Assembly: GCA_022578605.1 (NCBI GenBank)
Contig: MU394055.1
Coordinates: 748,902 to 812,901 of the forward strand
DNA: 64,000 nt
Direction of reading: 5' to 3'
DNA from: Camillea tinctor
Taxonomy: Eukaryota; Ascomycota; Sordariomycetes; Xylariales; Xylariaceae
Program-made: the position numbers and the translations under genes
Shown: positions 22,271 through 32,263 of the stretch, in pieces
Layout: each line of letters opens with the position of its first letter
Position numbering within the stretch: position 1 is the first letter of the stretch
The notes under the pieces: model-generated
The model's input: only the letters and a program-made list of their open reading frames with translations
Databases searched by the model: none
What the model was told of the DNA's origin: nothing

Positions 22271-23140
22271 CTCTATAATACCGAATGATTATCCCGTTCG
22301 GAGGACTAAATCCTTAGTTCCATTGAAGGATTCAAGTTGCAAGAGTGGATATTACTAAAGGCGTCAACTCCCGAAACTTCCGGAATAAGACTCTCCTAAT
22401 AGAGGACCAACAGCCTCAGTATAGTCCTAGTGCTCAGTTGATTCGCTACTCGATGCCGTGACGATGACTCGGGGTGTTAGTCTGGTTGACGCGTTAAAGG
22501 CGACACGATCGACCGTCTTGGCGTTGAGAACTGATAAAAGATACATTGGAGAACGGATATTAAGCGGCGGTAAATCAATGTCAATAATATCCTTTATTAT
22601 CCCATCCAGCGAGGGCTAAACCCGCCCGGTCCACCTCCACAGTAACCTTCGGCTCGTGTGGTCAGACGGCGTCATATTGCTCCACGGTGAACCCCCACCC
22701 TCCCCAAGCAGGACGGGATAACGGTATAAAAAAGGAAAGGAGACAAGAAAGGTGAGTGCTAATAAATTGGTTAACTCGAAGGATGCTAACTCAACCCTCC
22801 CTATATAAATATTTATGTAAAGACAATGTCGACCATGTAAGTTACAATAGTCCAAGAAGTTGAATAAGGTAAATAGATCGAATACCTAGAAGTCCGTAAA
22901 AGTAAAAAGATCATAACCCATGAATGCTCAGTACCTAGGAGTTGAAGAGTTGAGTTCTTAGTCCAGAAAAAAGAAATAAAGAAACTATTTGTAGGTAAAC
23001 AAGCCACGCTGCTTTGAATAGTCACCTAGGTAGCTTAGTTCCTCATGCAACAACAATAATGTTTCCCTCCATCTAAAGGCTCGTAGCGTGATAGGGCCTA
23101 TGTAAACCTCGGGTCCTTCCAATTAGCAGTCTGTGTTAAT
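22271..23140. other. Intergenic region, no gene seen
   Basis: This region lies upstream of the Zn2Cys6 gene and downstream of the oxidoreductase relic. Frames on both strands are short and motif-free. A CCTAGGTAG-type palindrome half lies at about 23025. Some of it may be decayed sequence belonging to the relic locus. Confidence 0.45.
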
Positions 23141-24330
23141 CTATGGGATTTTGAATCCGCCTGGAACTCGCTCTTGGAATACCCGTCCCGGGTCGTATTT
23201 TGTAGCCGCTTCTTACATCTCCCTGATTTTCTCCTTAGCACGATGCTTACTATTTCCCGCCCAGGAACGTAAACTCTGCCACTTTAATAGCTACTGTGGT
23301 TTTCTTCATATTCTTGTCACCCGGGATAGCCATGAACTTCTCGTGCGATGGAGGGTTTTCCATGCCGTCAAGATTTGTCAATGTCGCTGAGATCGTGTAT
23401 TCAGTGGCTTTGGGTAGCTGCGTCCAGATCACTATAATGTGGTCGTCGGGCTGTCGAGAAAGTTTCTCACAGAAATCAACGAACGCCCCCACAACCAGGT
23501 CGTTGGCAGATTTCGGATATTCGATGATGGCATTCCATATATCCCTCGCTTCAAACGACACCATATCAAACCTTGTGACTATGCCGAAGTTGTTAGAGCG
23601 CCTTTCAACACAAGGAACAGGTCGGAGTTCACCGTGTTATTGGCCTCCACTATGCTACCGTCGGCAAGAATAACCTCGTAGTTGACTACTTGATCTGTTG
23701 ATGGGACGGTATTTTAGCTAGGATTGTTTTGGTATGGACGTAATTGTGTACAGTATTGACAAAAGCTAAGAAACGAAAAGGAAAGGCGAAAGCTGACTGC
23801 AAGCGAGCCCACAGCGACTCGTATAAAAGGTCTTTCCGCCGCCGGTCAAGAGACCGCCAATGCCAACGAAGGCTTCCTGGTCCCCAGCGACCATGACTCC
23901 CTCTATAACACAATAAGTTAGCATGGCCGAATCAGGAATGAAAGATATAGTAGGCTCACCTTTCTCAAGCTGAGTATACACATCTATCCATCTCCCTCCG
24001 GGCTGGACAGACACAATTTTAGTATCCGGGTTGTAAGTGGTCGATCTCATCAGACCAAGATCGATAGTTACTCCGGCCTCGATATTGTTTGCGCCGGGGA
24101 CAATCATATGACCACCGCTATGCATGAATCATAACCTAGAAGATTAGCAAAGATAACTCATTGCCTTGCCGATCCTTGAGTTTATTTCAACGGGGGCCAG
24201 AGTGGCATTGTATAGTGTGAGGACTGACCTATGTACGTAATGTCGCAAATTTACACCCAGTTGTCGCAACAAGTGCCTTCACAACGCGGGAGACTTCTCC
24301 AGCTTGGCAACAGCATCCTGAGCTGTGGCC
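23141..24330 (-). pseudogene. Decayed FAD-linked (berberine-bridge-type) oxidoreductase
   Basis: Pieces of a PCMH-type FAD oxidoreductase read in order on the minus strand. About 24315-24244 encodes EVSRVVKALVATTGCKFA. 24125-23990 encodes HSGGHMIVPGANNIEAGVTIDLG and VSVQPGGRWIDVYTQLEK. 23900-23820 encodes VGIGGLLTGGG. 23675-23600 encodes VVNYEVILADGSIVEANN. 23598-23250 encodes FGIVTRFDMVSFEARDIW onward. The C-terminal KYDPGRVFQERVPGGFKIP ends at 23141. The gene is broken by a one-base deletion-type frameshift at about 23598-23602, an in-frame TAA at 23213-23215, and loss of roughly 100-150 residues between about 23250 and 23230. No intact start or FAD-histidine region is visible. Sequencing error could explain one lesion but not all. 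Such enzymes oxidise small molecules, often in secondary metabolism. Confidence 0.8.
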
Positions 24331-25398
24331 ATGATGGATTGGGGGGTATAGATATGGCAATCACGACTTGGAGATTTGCTCCAAGATTACCATGTTTCCT
24401 TACGTCCCAACCAAGGGGTAACATATATCATATAGAACTTGCGTACAATGGCTAGTCAGTCATTTTGCGAAACCTTCTACTTGGTATAATGGATTGCCCA
24501 TACCTATTGTAACACATCGGTTGATGACATGCTAAACATTTTTTTTTTCACGATAAAAAATGTTTACACGAGCCTTTTATGAATACTGCCATCTAAGACC
24601 AGTCAGGAATGCAAATTTTCTAGCCTCGTTTCCTTCAGTCCGTGCCACCTACGACACGTCTAGTAGACAGCTCCTACCTGAGGAGACCGGTATATGAAGC
24701 ATCTTACTGGATTAGGGACCACATTTCTGCATGTATATACATTACGTTGCTTTATAAGTTTGCGATACTTTCTTTTTTTTTCCTTCATGGCACGTCAGCG
24801 TTACTATGTAGTATAGATCAATATATATATTTTTTTGCTTACGAATTTGTTATAAACTCTTATTATAAACCGTATGATGGTTGGGTGTTGTAGGCTAAAG
24901 ACTCCAGTCCCTAGCCCTTTACAGTCTTATACAGTTGTTGGTAAGGGGTTTCCCCTATCTCCAGTTCAATATCTGTGCTAGCTGTTCGACGACAAACCCA
25001 AAAGCTACTAGATTCAACCTCCTATCATGACACTGCAATATGACACCGATTGATTCAATGTGTATATAGCTTTCCATGTGATATCAACTTGTATCATACC
25101 CAGGGCATGTTTATAGCAAAAACTCCCTCGGTGATTCAAGTCTGATTACCTAGGTACACATCAGACTTCAAACTGGGAGGAAGTGGTACGTCCGTAGGAA
25201 ACGCTTTGATTAATCACAGCCCTACACCATACCCCCTATTCGCCTCTCCCGAGAGCTTGCCTATGAGGTTTGTTCTCGAATATCGTTCGCACAATCTATC
25301 GCAGATACCTTCCTTAGAATAGATTAGTTGAGCAGCAAGCACCATCTTGAGTAGATCTCTCTCATTATGCCTAATAAGTCCCTATCGTAATCCACTCC
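24331..25398. other. Intergenic region, no gene seen
   Basis: This is an AT-leaning stretch between the relic and the kinase 3' end. A TACCTAGGTA palindrome lies at about 25148. It could include more of the decayed oxidoreductase 5' region (24331-24480), but no recognisable residues remain. Confidence 0.45.
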
Positions 25399-26838
25399 TC
25401 AACTAGGCAGCGAGATACCCTGTTGCGTCGTCGCCCACCAAGGGAGCCTCCCTCCCTCATCAACCTGCGCCTTCCAGTTCACGTCGTCCATCCACAAGTC
25501 CCGCTGTATCTTCATCTCCACGACGAGCTCCCAGCCATCGGGGCGCAGTGAAGGGTCGCGCTCCCCAGCCCACTCGATGCCGCGGGCCAGGTAATCCGAG
25601 TAGAAGCCGCGCTCGGTGATGTCCAGCTTGGGCCTCTTCGCCGCGCGACCCACGGCCTCGCGGCTCCGCAGCGGGAAGCACTTGCGGTCGATATGTGCGA
25701 GTTGATCGCGCTCGCACAGGCAGAACATCATGCAGGCGACGGCCCAGACGTCGCTCTTGCTGGTGTGAGGCCCCGCCTGGAGGTCCATGTGCCGCGCGTC
25801 GGGCGGCCAGGGGTCGAACGCCAGCTCGGGGGCGTGGTACTCGACGGTGCCGCAGAGGCTGTGCAGGCCCGGGCGGCTGGAGGTCGGGGCGCGCTCGTAC
25901 GTCGCGAGGCCGAAGTCCGAGAGCAGCACGTAGAATGGCTTCGTGGAGCCCGGGGTATCGCGTGATCGCAGGAAGACGTTGTCGGGCTTGATGTCGCGGT
26001 GGATTATGGGTACCCAGGTCTTGGGGTCGTTTTTCTGGAGCGGGAATGATACGTGGCTCTGTCCGGTGCGCAGGAATCCGAGGGCGTCAGAGAGGCCTAC
26101 GAACGCGTGCCATATGAAGCTCTCTGGTATAAGGTCTGGCTCCCGTGCCTTCTTCTTTTTCTTGTATACTTCAAGGAGATCGTCCAGAGATCCACGATCA
26201 CAATATTCCATATACACAGTGGCCTGGAATGGGTTGTCCTGGATATAGGAGGCGATGTAATGGATGATGGCGCTGTGCAACAATTTCTTCATGAGCTGAA
26301 TCTCACATTTGACCATTTTGTTAATGTGGTGGTTCGTGTCGTTGTAGCTCTTTTCTACATACAACTGCCCGTTGGCTTTGTCTTTGACCACATGAATTCC
26401 TGCATTCATGCCACCAAGCTGTCCGCCACCGTTATCAAGTACCTTAACTCGGGTATATCTGTCGTGGAGTGGGATTTGAGATGTTTCTCTTCGGTGAAGC
26501 TTCCCCATACTGGATCGCCGAACTATTATAGAATCAGGGGGCGCGCTGTCAGTCCAAGGAATTTTACGCGGCCCGTCATTTACAGATTTCTGCGTCGCAG
26601 TGTTGTGGTAAACGAACTGACCGCCCGAAACTTTCCTCAGCTCCCAATCCTCAGGTAATGGTCCGAGTGTAGGGTGTTCGAAAGTCCCGTCCTTCGCAAG
26701 TTGAGGGTGGAAAAATCCTACGCGGTTTGATTCGCCCACCCCTTTTAACTTCCATCCAGGGGGTAGCCGAGACACCTCTTGATTAGCTGTGATATAATCA
26801 GGGGCGGATTTTGTTGCTGGCATTTCGGAATCTAGCAT
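25399..26838 (-). CDS. WW-like domain protein kinase (NEK-like)
   Basis: This is an intronless frame of 479 residues; ATGs at 26838 and 26823 are both possible starts. Two WW-like segments come first, at about residues 25-56 (LPPGWKLKG...GTFEHP) and 61-91 (LPEDWELRK...VYHN...DGPR). Each keeps the first Trp and final Pro but lacks the second Trp. The kinase domain runs from about 128 to 460. It has an unusual Gly-rich loop (LDNGGGQLGGMNAG), Lys163 in YVEKSY, Glu179, catalytic HRDIKPDN with Asp282, DFG at 308-310, a GTVEYHAPEL segment near 330-339 and SDVWAVACM. All key catalytic residues are present, so it should be active on Ser/Thr. The layout resembles divergent fungal NEK-type kinases. The C-terminal half is GC-rich. 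Confidence 0.88.
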   Translation of the reverse strand: MLDSEMPATKSAPDYITANQEVSRLPPGWKLKGVGESNRVGFFHPQLAKDGTFEHPTLGPLPEDWELRKVSGGQFVYHNTATQKSVNDGPRKIPWTDSAPPDSIIVRRSSMGKLHRRETSQIPLHDRYTRVKVLDNGGGQLGGMNAGIHVVKDKANGQLYVEKSYNDTNHHINKMVKCEIQLMKKLLHSAIIHYIASYIQDNPFQATVYMEYCDRGSLDDLLEVYKKKKKAREPDLIPESFIWHAFVGLSDALGFLRTGQSHVSFPLQKNDPKTWVPIIHRDIKPDNVFLRSRDTPGSTKPFYVLLSDFGLATYERAPTSSRPGLHSLCGTVEYHAPELAFDPWPPDARHMDLQAGPHTSKSDVWAVACMMFCLCERDQLAHIDRKCFPLRSREAVGRAAKRPKLDITERGFYSDYLARGIEWAGERDPSLRPDGWELVVEMKIQRDLWMDDVNWKAQVDEGGRLPWWATTQQGISLPS

Positions 26839-27899
26839 TGCTTGAAATGGTTTTCAAAACAATTTGTATCAGCCTTCGTATATATGCATAGTAGAAGTAA
26901 TAAAGAGAGGCAGCGGAGCTATTTGCTGAGGAATATGGTATTGTGGTGTCATATAGGTGTTTTACTCGAGACTCTCAATATAATTCAATATTTATAAATA
27001 TAAAATCGAAGTTGAGATCAGTCAACCAGAAGATGTTATGGCCTAACGCAAAAGTCATTCAAAAAGTTTTGTAAAACCTTTAAATAGCTTTAAAAACAAA
27101 GCAGCTGGTTAAATAACTGGTGCGTTTATACGTTTCTCGGCAAAGTCACTTTCAGGAGAGCATTGTAGTGACAAAATGCTGAGGACTGAGCACTTTTGAA
27201 CAGTCACGATCTATTGTTCACTTTCTTAGTCTTATAGCCACACATGTATGTTCAAAGAAATTACCCTGTATGCCCTCTAGAGATACATATTCTGTAGAAA
27301 AATAATCATCAAATTAGAATGAGTCCTACTACACTCGTGAATCCAATAGTGAAGCTCGCATCTTCTCAGCTGTGAGCTTCACTCTTTAGCTACCTTTGTA
27401 TCATCCCATGTTCATTGTCACTTACTATCGTGTCACCTTCATCTCACTACCTTCATATCACCTACCACTACACCATCGCCATCTTCGGTGCGCCCCTCTA
27501 TGCGCATACTCTCGTATTATTTAGAGCAAGTGCATGTATACTTGAGTATCTACTTCCTTTCTCGGTCTGCTTAGTCGTAATTGTCCTAGGAACAGCCAGC
27601 TCTTCCTAGTTCAACCCGGAGAATTTTATTCTTGAATCCTGTTTCGTGTTTCTTACATGTTTCCCTGTGTTTTACCTAGGTAAAATGACTTGAATCTTGC
27701 ACCTACGTATCCTTCAAGAAATCTCAACCACAATCCTATGATCTACCTACCTTTCTCTTGCCATACTCTTACTCCCTTCTTCAAAGAGCACATCTCTAAT
27801 TCCTATACGTGCCCCTTCTTTCCTCACTCAGAGCTCCCATTTCCTTCACCCACACACCTGTAAGGGAATCAGCTTGGTAACCTAAGCTTTCTCGTTGGC
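26839..27899. other. Intergenic region between divergent genes
   Basis: This separates the kinase start (-) from the hypothetical ORF at 27900 (+). It is AT-rich near 26950-27120 and C/T-rich from about 27400, as in fungal leaders. A TACCTAGGTA copy lies at about 27674. No gene is seen. Confidence 0.5.
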
Positions 27900-28307
27900 A
27901 TGTCTTCTTACTATAGCCTCCCCCCATCCACCCAACTGCCCGACTTGTCCCCAGGCCCTCCCGTCTCGGATACAGAAAGATCATACTTATGTTTCTACCC
28001 TGATTATCACTTCTCCCTGCCCGACTACATCCAACAACTTAGTGGGAGACAACGCCTCCGCAGAGCCTCTGCACCAGGTCGATTAGAACGCGCTCCTTTT
28101 GAGAGTCTACTCGATTCCTCTACCTCTGTTGCGAGCGACTACGGGGTATCTGAGGATAGAAGCGAAAGTCAAGACAATAGGCAGAACGAAGAGAATCTAT
28201 TTTCCCAGGCAATTCCGACCTCAGACACAGATTCTAATAACCAGTCAGGCCACTTAGAGGAGCGTGGTTTTTCGTCTAAGAACATCGAACACAATCACTC
28301 TTCTTAA
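27900..28307 (+). CDS. Hypothetical acidic protein
   Basis: This is a 135-residue frame from the ATG at 27900 to TAA. The protein starts MSSYYSLPPSTQLPDLSPG and is S/P/D/E/N-rich, probably disordered, with no signal peptide, helix or known motif. It is followed 117 nt later by a second ORF in a different frame. The two could be separate genes or parts of one spliced transcript, but no good donor is visible near the end of this frame. Codon use looks genic rather than random; function unknown. Confidence 0.4.
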   Translation: MSSYYSLPPSTQLPDLSPGPPVSDTERSYLCFYPDYHFSLPDYIQQLSGRQRLRRASAPGRLERAPFESLLDSSTSVASDYGVSEDRSESQDNRQNEENLFSQAIPTSDTDSNNQSGHLEERGFSSKNIEHNHSS

Positions 28308-28423
28308 GAAAAGCCATCTACTATGACAGCAGTCTCACTATTTGTGATACTGACTCGAACCACTTTGTACAAGACACCTTTCACATAACTACACCTTTAC
28401 CAACTGATTTGACTCTGCCACTA

Positions 28424-29278
28424 ATGGCGTCCTCTTCTATTTACTCGGATAAGAGTGGCGTGGCAGACGGCTCTACTCCAAGTTCTGCCTCCAGTACAGG
28501 GTTGATTCCAACATTCAGTCCCGCATCAGGTCAGTACCTTTATGAAAATGAGTGCTCAGCCACTTCCATGCCAACCTTTTACTTATATGAAATAGGCAAT
28601 ATCAACTCGCTAAGCCCTCGGGAGCTTGCTTTCGATAGGGAAGTGGGACGGCGAGAACCTGAGAGGATCGGCTATCTGGAGGAGTGTTCTCGCATGCAAG
28701 ATGAAGACGAACGTCGAAGACGACGAGCATCCGCTCAAGAAGAGGCACGAGAGGCTGAACAGCGGCGTTCCTTGGCTGATATTGTCTTTTCACATCTTCG
28801 ACAAACCTCTGAGATGGGTGTTAGAATCACCTCCGAACAACGTCATAGGATAGTGGGTTGGCTTGCCCAGGTCAACGATGTCCAGGTCAACGATGTCCAG
28901 GTCAACGGTGCCCAGGTCGACGGTATCCAGGTCAGCGATGTCCAGGAAGAGGTTGGAGATGGAACAAACGTGGCGGGCTTTCCGGACTCGGACCCCGGAA
29001 TTTATTCTTCCTTATCAAACTCGTCTTCCTCCTGGGATAGCCCTGTTCATTCCCCTTCATCTGTCGAAGGACATTACTCTGCCCAACACCCTCATTTCGA
29101 TAGCCGCATAGCTTTCATGGAAGGTTATGCTGAAGGTATCAAGAAAGGATACCGAAAGGGTTGGAAGGCTGGGTGGAAAGTTGGGTACGATGACGCCTGT
29201 GACTTCAACCGCTCTGCTATTGAAACGTACTCCGACGGTCGCCGTCACGACAACGACTCGGAACAAAGCTCTGAATGA
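28424..29278 (+). CDS. Hypothetical protein with GX3 repeat C-terminus
   Basis: This is a 284-residue frame from the ATG at 28424 (context CTAATGGCG) to TGA. It contains an acidic/basic helical middle (DEDERRRRRASAQEEAREAE), a tandem five-residue repeat (QVNDV/QVNGA/QVDGI/QVSDV, about residues 149-173) encoded by a 15-bp DNA repeat, and an S-rich linker. Near residues 231-255 the segment MEGYAEGIKKGYRKGWKAG places a Gly every fourth residue at least six times. GX3 repeats of this kind are known from the Yae1/Lto1 ribosome-maturation adaptors and from helix-packing glycine zippers; there is no other similarity to Yae1. Function unknown. The short N-terminal extension starting with TTG is not used. 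Confidence 0.5.
   Translation: MASSSIYSDKSGVADGSTPSSASSTGLIPTFSPASGQYLYENECSATSMPTFYLYEIGNINSLSPRELAFDREVGRREPERIGYLEECSRMQDEDERRRRRASAQEEAREAEQRRSLADIVFSHLRQTSEMGVRITSEQRHRIVGWLAQVNDVQVNDVQVNGAQVDGIQVSDVQEEVGDGTNVAGFPDSDPGIYSSLSNSSSSWDSPVHSPSSVEGHYSAQHPHFDSRIAFMEGYAEGIKKGYRKGWKAGWKVGYDDACDFNRSAIETYSDGRRHDNDSEQSSE
28868..28942 (+). repeat. 15-bp tandem repeat, 5 copies, in coding sequence
   Basis: Unit CAGGTCAACGATGTC occurs five times with drift: the first two copies are identical and the next three carry 2-3 changes each. It encodes the five-residue repeat in the GX3 protein and is length-divisible by three, so copy changes keep frame. Confidence 0.9.
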
Positions 29279-30152
29279 GCATCGCATGATGCCATTCATT
29301 TACTTTTCCGTAAGCTTCTCTCAGCTCTGGAATACAATTGTGCTAACTCGACAGCTTGTTTAGGCACAGAGGGCCCAGGGGTTTGCGGCATGCGGCATAC
29401 ACAGTTTTTCTTTCCTATAAGGTCTGCCCCATCCGGGGATAATTTTCACGCAATGATACTACTACTGCCACTATTATTATTAATTTGATTTTGATTCTTG
29501 TTGCCATGTCTGAGTTATAATCTGCCCCAGTGTATTATACTGATAAATGTAGTATGGAGATGGGGGTGTGGGTTTTTGTGATGGGTATATTTGGTTTTCG
29601 GTCCTGGACTAAGGTGAACTTTGATAATGAACACAGAATATAAACATTACCAAAACTTGCTGAGGCTTGAACGTGATGTCGATTATGCTTCGGAATGGAG
29701 GCAGGTTCTACCTACCTGTGTATCTAGGTACCTAAGTACCTATGTAGTTGTGAGATAATCGAAGTTTCCCCCTTTACATGGGATGGAAGCTATGTAAAAG
29801 CACAGACCATATATATAGGTTACTAATAAATGTACCTCCGTACCTAGGAACAGAACCAGAACCCTGACCGCTGCCAGCTGGCAACTGTAGTAAGTAAAGT
29901 TCCACGTAGGTAAGTTGCAGGTTAAAGTTAGGGTCTAATACAAAGTATACATAAGCTTTTACCTTTATCTGCATATCACATTCAAAGTTTACCCAGAACT
30001 TAGAATTTGGAGTTTGGAACTTGGAACTTGCAAATTCCATAACCAAACAACGGCGATTGATCAATTCAATAGTTTTTTTTAATTGACCCAGACACAGAAC
30101 CCGAACTCAGACCAAGACCCAAACCCAGACCCAGACCCAGACTCTTGCCAAC
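29279..30152. other. Intergenic region, no gene seen
   Basis: This lies between the hypothetical gene and coatomer epsilon. Palindromic CTAGGTACCTAAGTACC motifs lie at about 29722-29745, with another copy near 29840. Just before the start codon are degenerate direct repeats (CCCAGACCCAGACCCAGA-like, about 30080-30140), probably in the leader. Confidence 0.5.
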
Positions 30153-31243
30153 ATGGATCCCTACTCGGCAGAAGGCGAACTGATCAACATCCACAACCAC
30201 TTCCACCAGGGCCAATACCAAGAAGTAGTCGATTTCGATACCTCCGCCTTGTCGCCCGAGAACACACTACCCGCCAAAGTCCTCGCCCTTCGTGCCCGAG
30301 TCGCGCTAGGCCAGGCTCAAGATGTGCTCGCTGAGGTACAGGGAGCTTCGGAGCCTGAGCTCAGAGCCGTGAGCGCCCTAGCTGAGCTCAGTCTGGGCAA
30401 CACAGATGCGGCGGTAAAGACGATCGAGGAGTTGGCTTCGTCTGCCGGCGACAACCAGATTGTCCAGGTGCTTGGGGGTACTGTTTTGGGTGCCGCTGGA
30501 AAGTCGGAAGAGGCCATTGCTCTCCTATCGCAACACTCTGGCAGTCGTACGTTCTCTTGCGCTCTCGGCAAACCCGTCTATCTAGACTTCTTGTACTGAC
30601 ATGGCATGTGTGGCGTCTTTTATAGTTGATGCTGTCGCTTTAATTACCCAATTACATCTACAGCAGCACCGGACAGACCTAGCTCTAAAGGAAGTTGCAG
30701 GGGCACGGAAATGGGCACAGGACAGTCTATTAGTTAACCTAGCAGAATCGTGGGTTGGGCTGCGATTAGTATGTCTACCTACGGAAACAAACCATCCAAC
30801 TTATCAGAGGAACTAACGAATTATCCAGGGCGGCGAAAAATACCAACAGGCATTCTACGTATTCGAAGAGCTCGCCCAGGCCCCCTCGACATCCTCCATC
30901 GTATCCCTCGTATCACAGGCCGTCTGCGAGCTCCATCTCGGTCGTGTAGAAGAGGCACAGAGTGCCCTGGAACAGGCAGTACAAAAACAGCCGGACTACG
31001 CAGAGGCTATTGCGAACCTGCTGGTTTTAACGGTAGCCGTTGGGAAAGACCCAACAGAACTTACAAAGTACGAACGAAAGATATTGGATAAATCCCCTCC
31101 GTTGAGGCGTGCATGCTAACCCATGATGCACCAGCTCCTTGAAAAAGGTATCACCAGGACATCCTTTCCTTGCCGATCTCGAAGAAAAGAGCGAGTTGTT
31201 CGACAAGGCGGCCACGAAATTTAGCCCCAAGGTTTCTGCTTAA
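30153..31243 (+). CDS. SEC28: Coatomer subunit epsilon (4 exons)
   Basis: Proposed exons are 30153-30546, 30626-30768, 30829-31067 and 31135-31243, giving 294 residues, close to the family's usual 290-310. Phases agree (1, 0, 2), and branch sites TACTGAC, CTAAC and CTAAC are visible in the three introns. The protein is all-helical and TPR-like. It opens with MDPYSAEGELINIHNHFHQG, and HQGQYQEVVDFDTSALSPEN is the typical first repeat of the family. Exon 2 carries LHLQQHRTDLALKEVAGARK, and exon 3 QAFYVFEELA and VEEAQSALEQAVQKQPDYAEAIANL. The C-terminus is GHPFLADLEEKSELFDKAATK followed by FSPKV. Epsilon-COP stabilises alpha-COP in the COPI coat for Golgi-to-ER retrieval. This is a core housekeeping gene. 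Confidence 0.93.
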
Positions 31244-32263
31244 ATGGGGAAGCAATGCTAGGTGTTCAAGTATAGGGGTCAATAGAGAAAAGCGCCGTTG
31301 CTGAGGCTTACATGTTCCGTCTTCCGTATAAATAGATACCGACGGTCGGACTAAAAAAGGAGGGAGCTGCTATATTTACCTAAATACCATATATCATGAA
31401 TTTTAAAAAGTGAAACAATACGCCTTCAGATGTTCCTTTGGGATCTAAGCACGCATATATACTATATGTTAGGTATGTTTGAGATGATTGCTTATTGTCA
31501 ACATCGTGAATCGACTCATAGAATTATGTGGTGTTTTCCCCAACGCAAATACATCGATTATTTTCATTGGGACGGTCGGGTCAGCAAAGATTACCTAGAA
31601 GGGTATTCCGGTGGACTGAGACAACGAGCTCCCATCACCGCGTCAATCCATTTTATTTCTAACCGCATCGTCAAATGTGTGTGACAATGGCTTATGCAAG
31701 TTACCGGCACAGAGCAAGCTTTGTCGCTGTTGTTTATTGCAGTTCCTTATGTGGGTGATTCAATTGACGCACGTATCAGCCCAATTCGACGTCATTGTAG
31801 CTCACAGAGGAAGCATCGTGGTGTTTATGGATCTGAAGGCATGAAGGAGAGGTGTCGTCGAATGCGCAATGACGATGTATAACTACCTACCTAGTAGTGT
31901 GGTGTAGAGTGCCAATGCAGACAACTTTGGTTCCATGGTCAAGTCACATGGAATAGCGTAGAGTAAAAGCCCATGACAGCGTGAGTAATGTTATTGGATA
32001 CACTCGGGTGGGGTCTTGCATGTAGCTATTCTACGGTGGGTCGTCCTATTCTACCCCTCATTTGCTCATTTGTTGCTCAGGTAAGGTATTAGGTTACACT
32101 GCTGCAGCGGACTTGCCTAGGGGCTATTAGAGTAATTGTATTATCTAAAGGTACCTAGGTAGGTACTGATATCACAGAAGGTTCAACGCTCGATCTATAG
32201 TGGTACATGCACTACTATGCGTGCCCACCTAAGCATCAGGTACTGCGGGAGAGCCGTAACCGT
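31244..32263. other. Intergenic region, no gene seen
   Basis: No coding frame is supportable; the frames at 31430-31684 and 31694-31882 have no motif. A GTACCTAGGTAGGTAC palindrome cluster lies at about 32151-32166, just before the AT-rich block. Confidence 0.5.

Noticed and set aside
30083..30334. Frame starting with NPDPDPDPDS-like repeat before coatomer epsilon
   Set aside because: It is a different frame running through the leader repeat into the SEC28 exon; the SEC28 frame is clearly the coding one.
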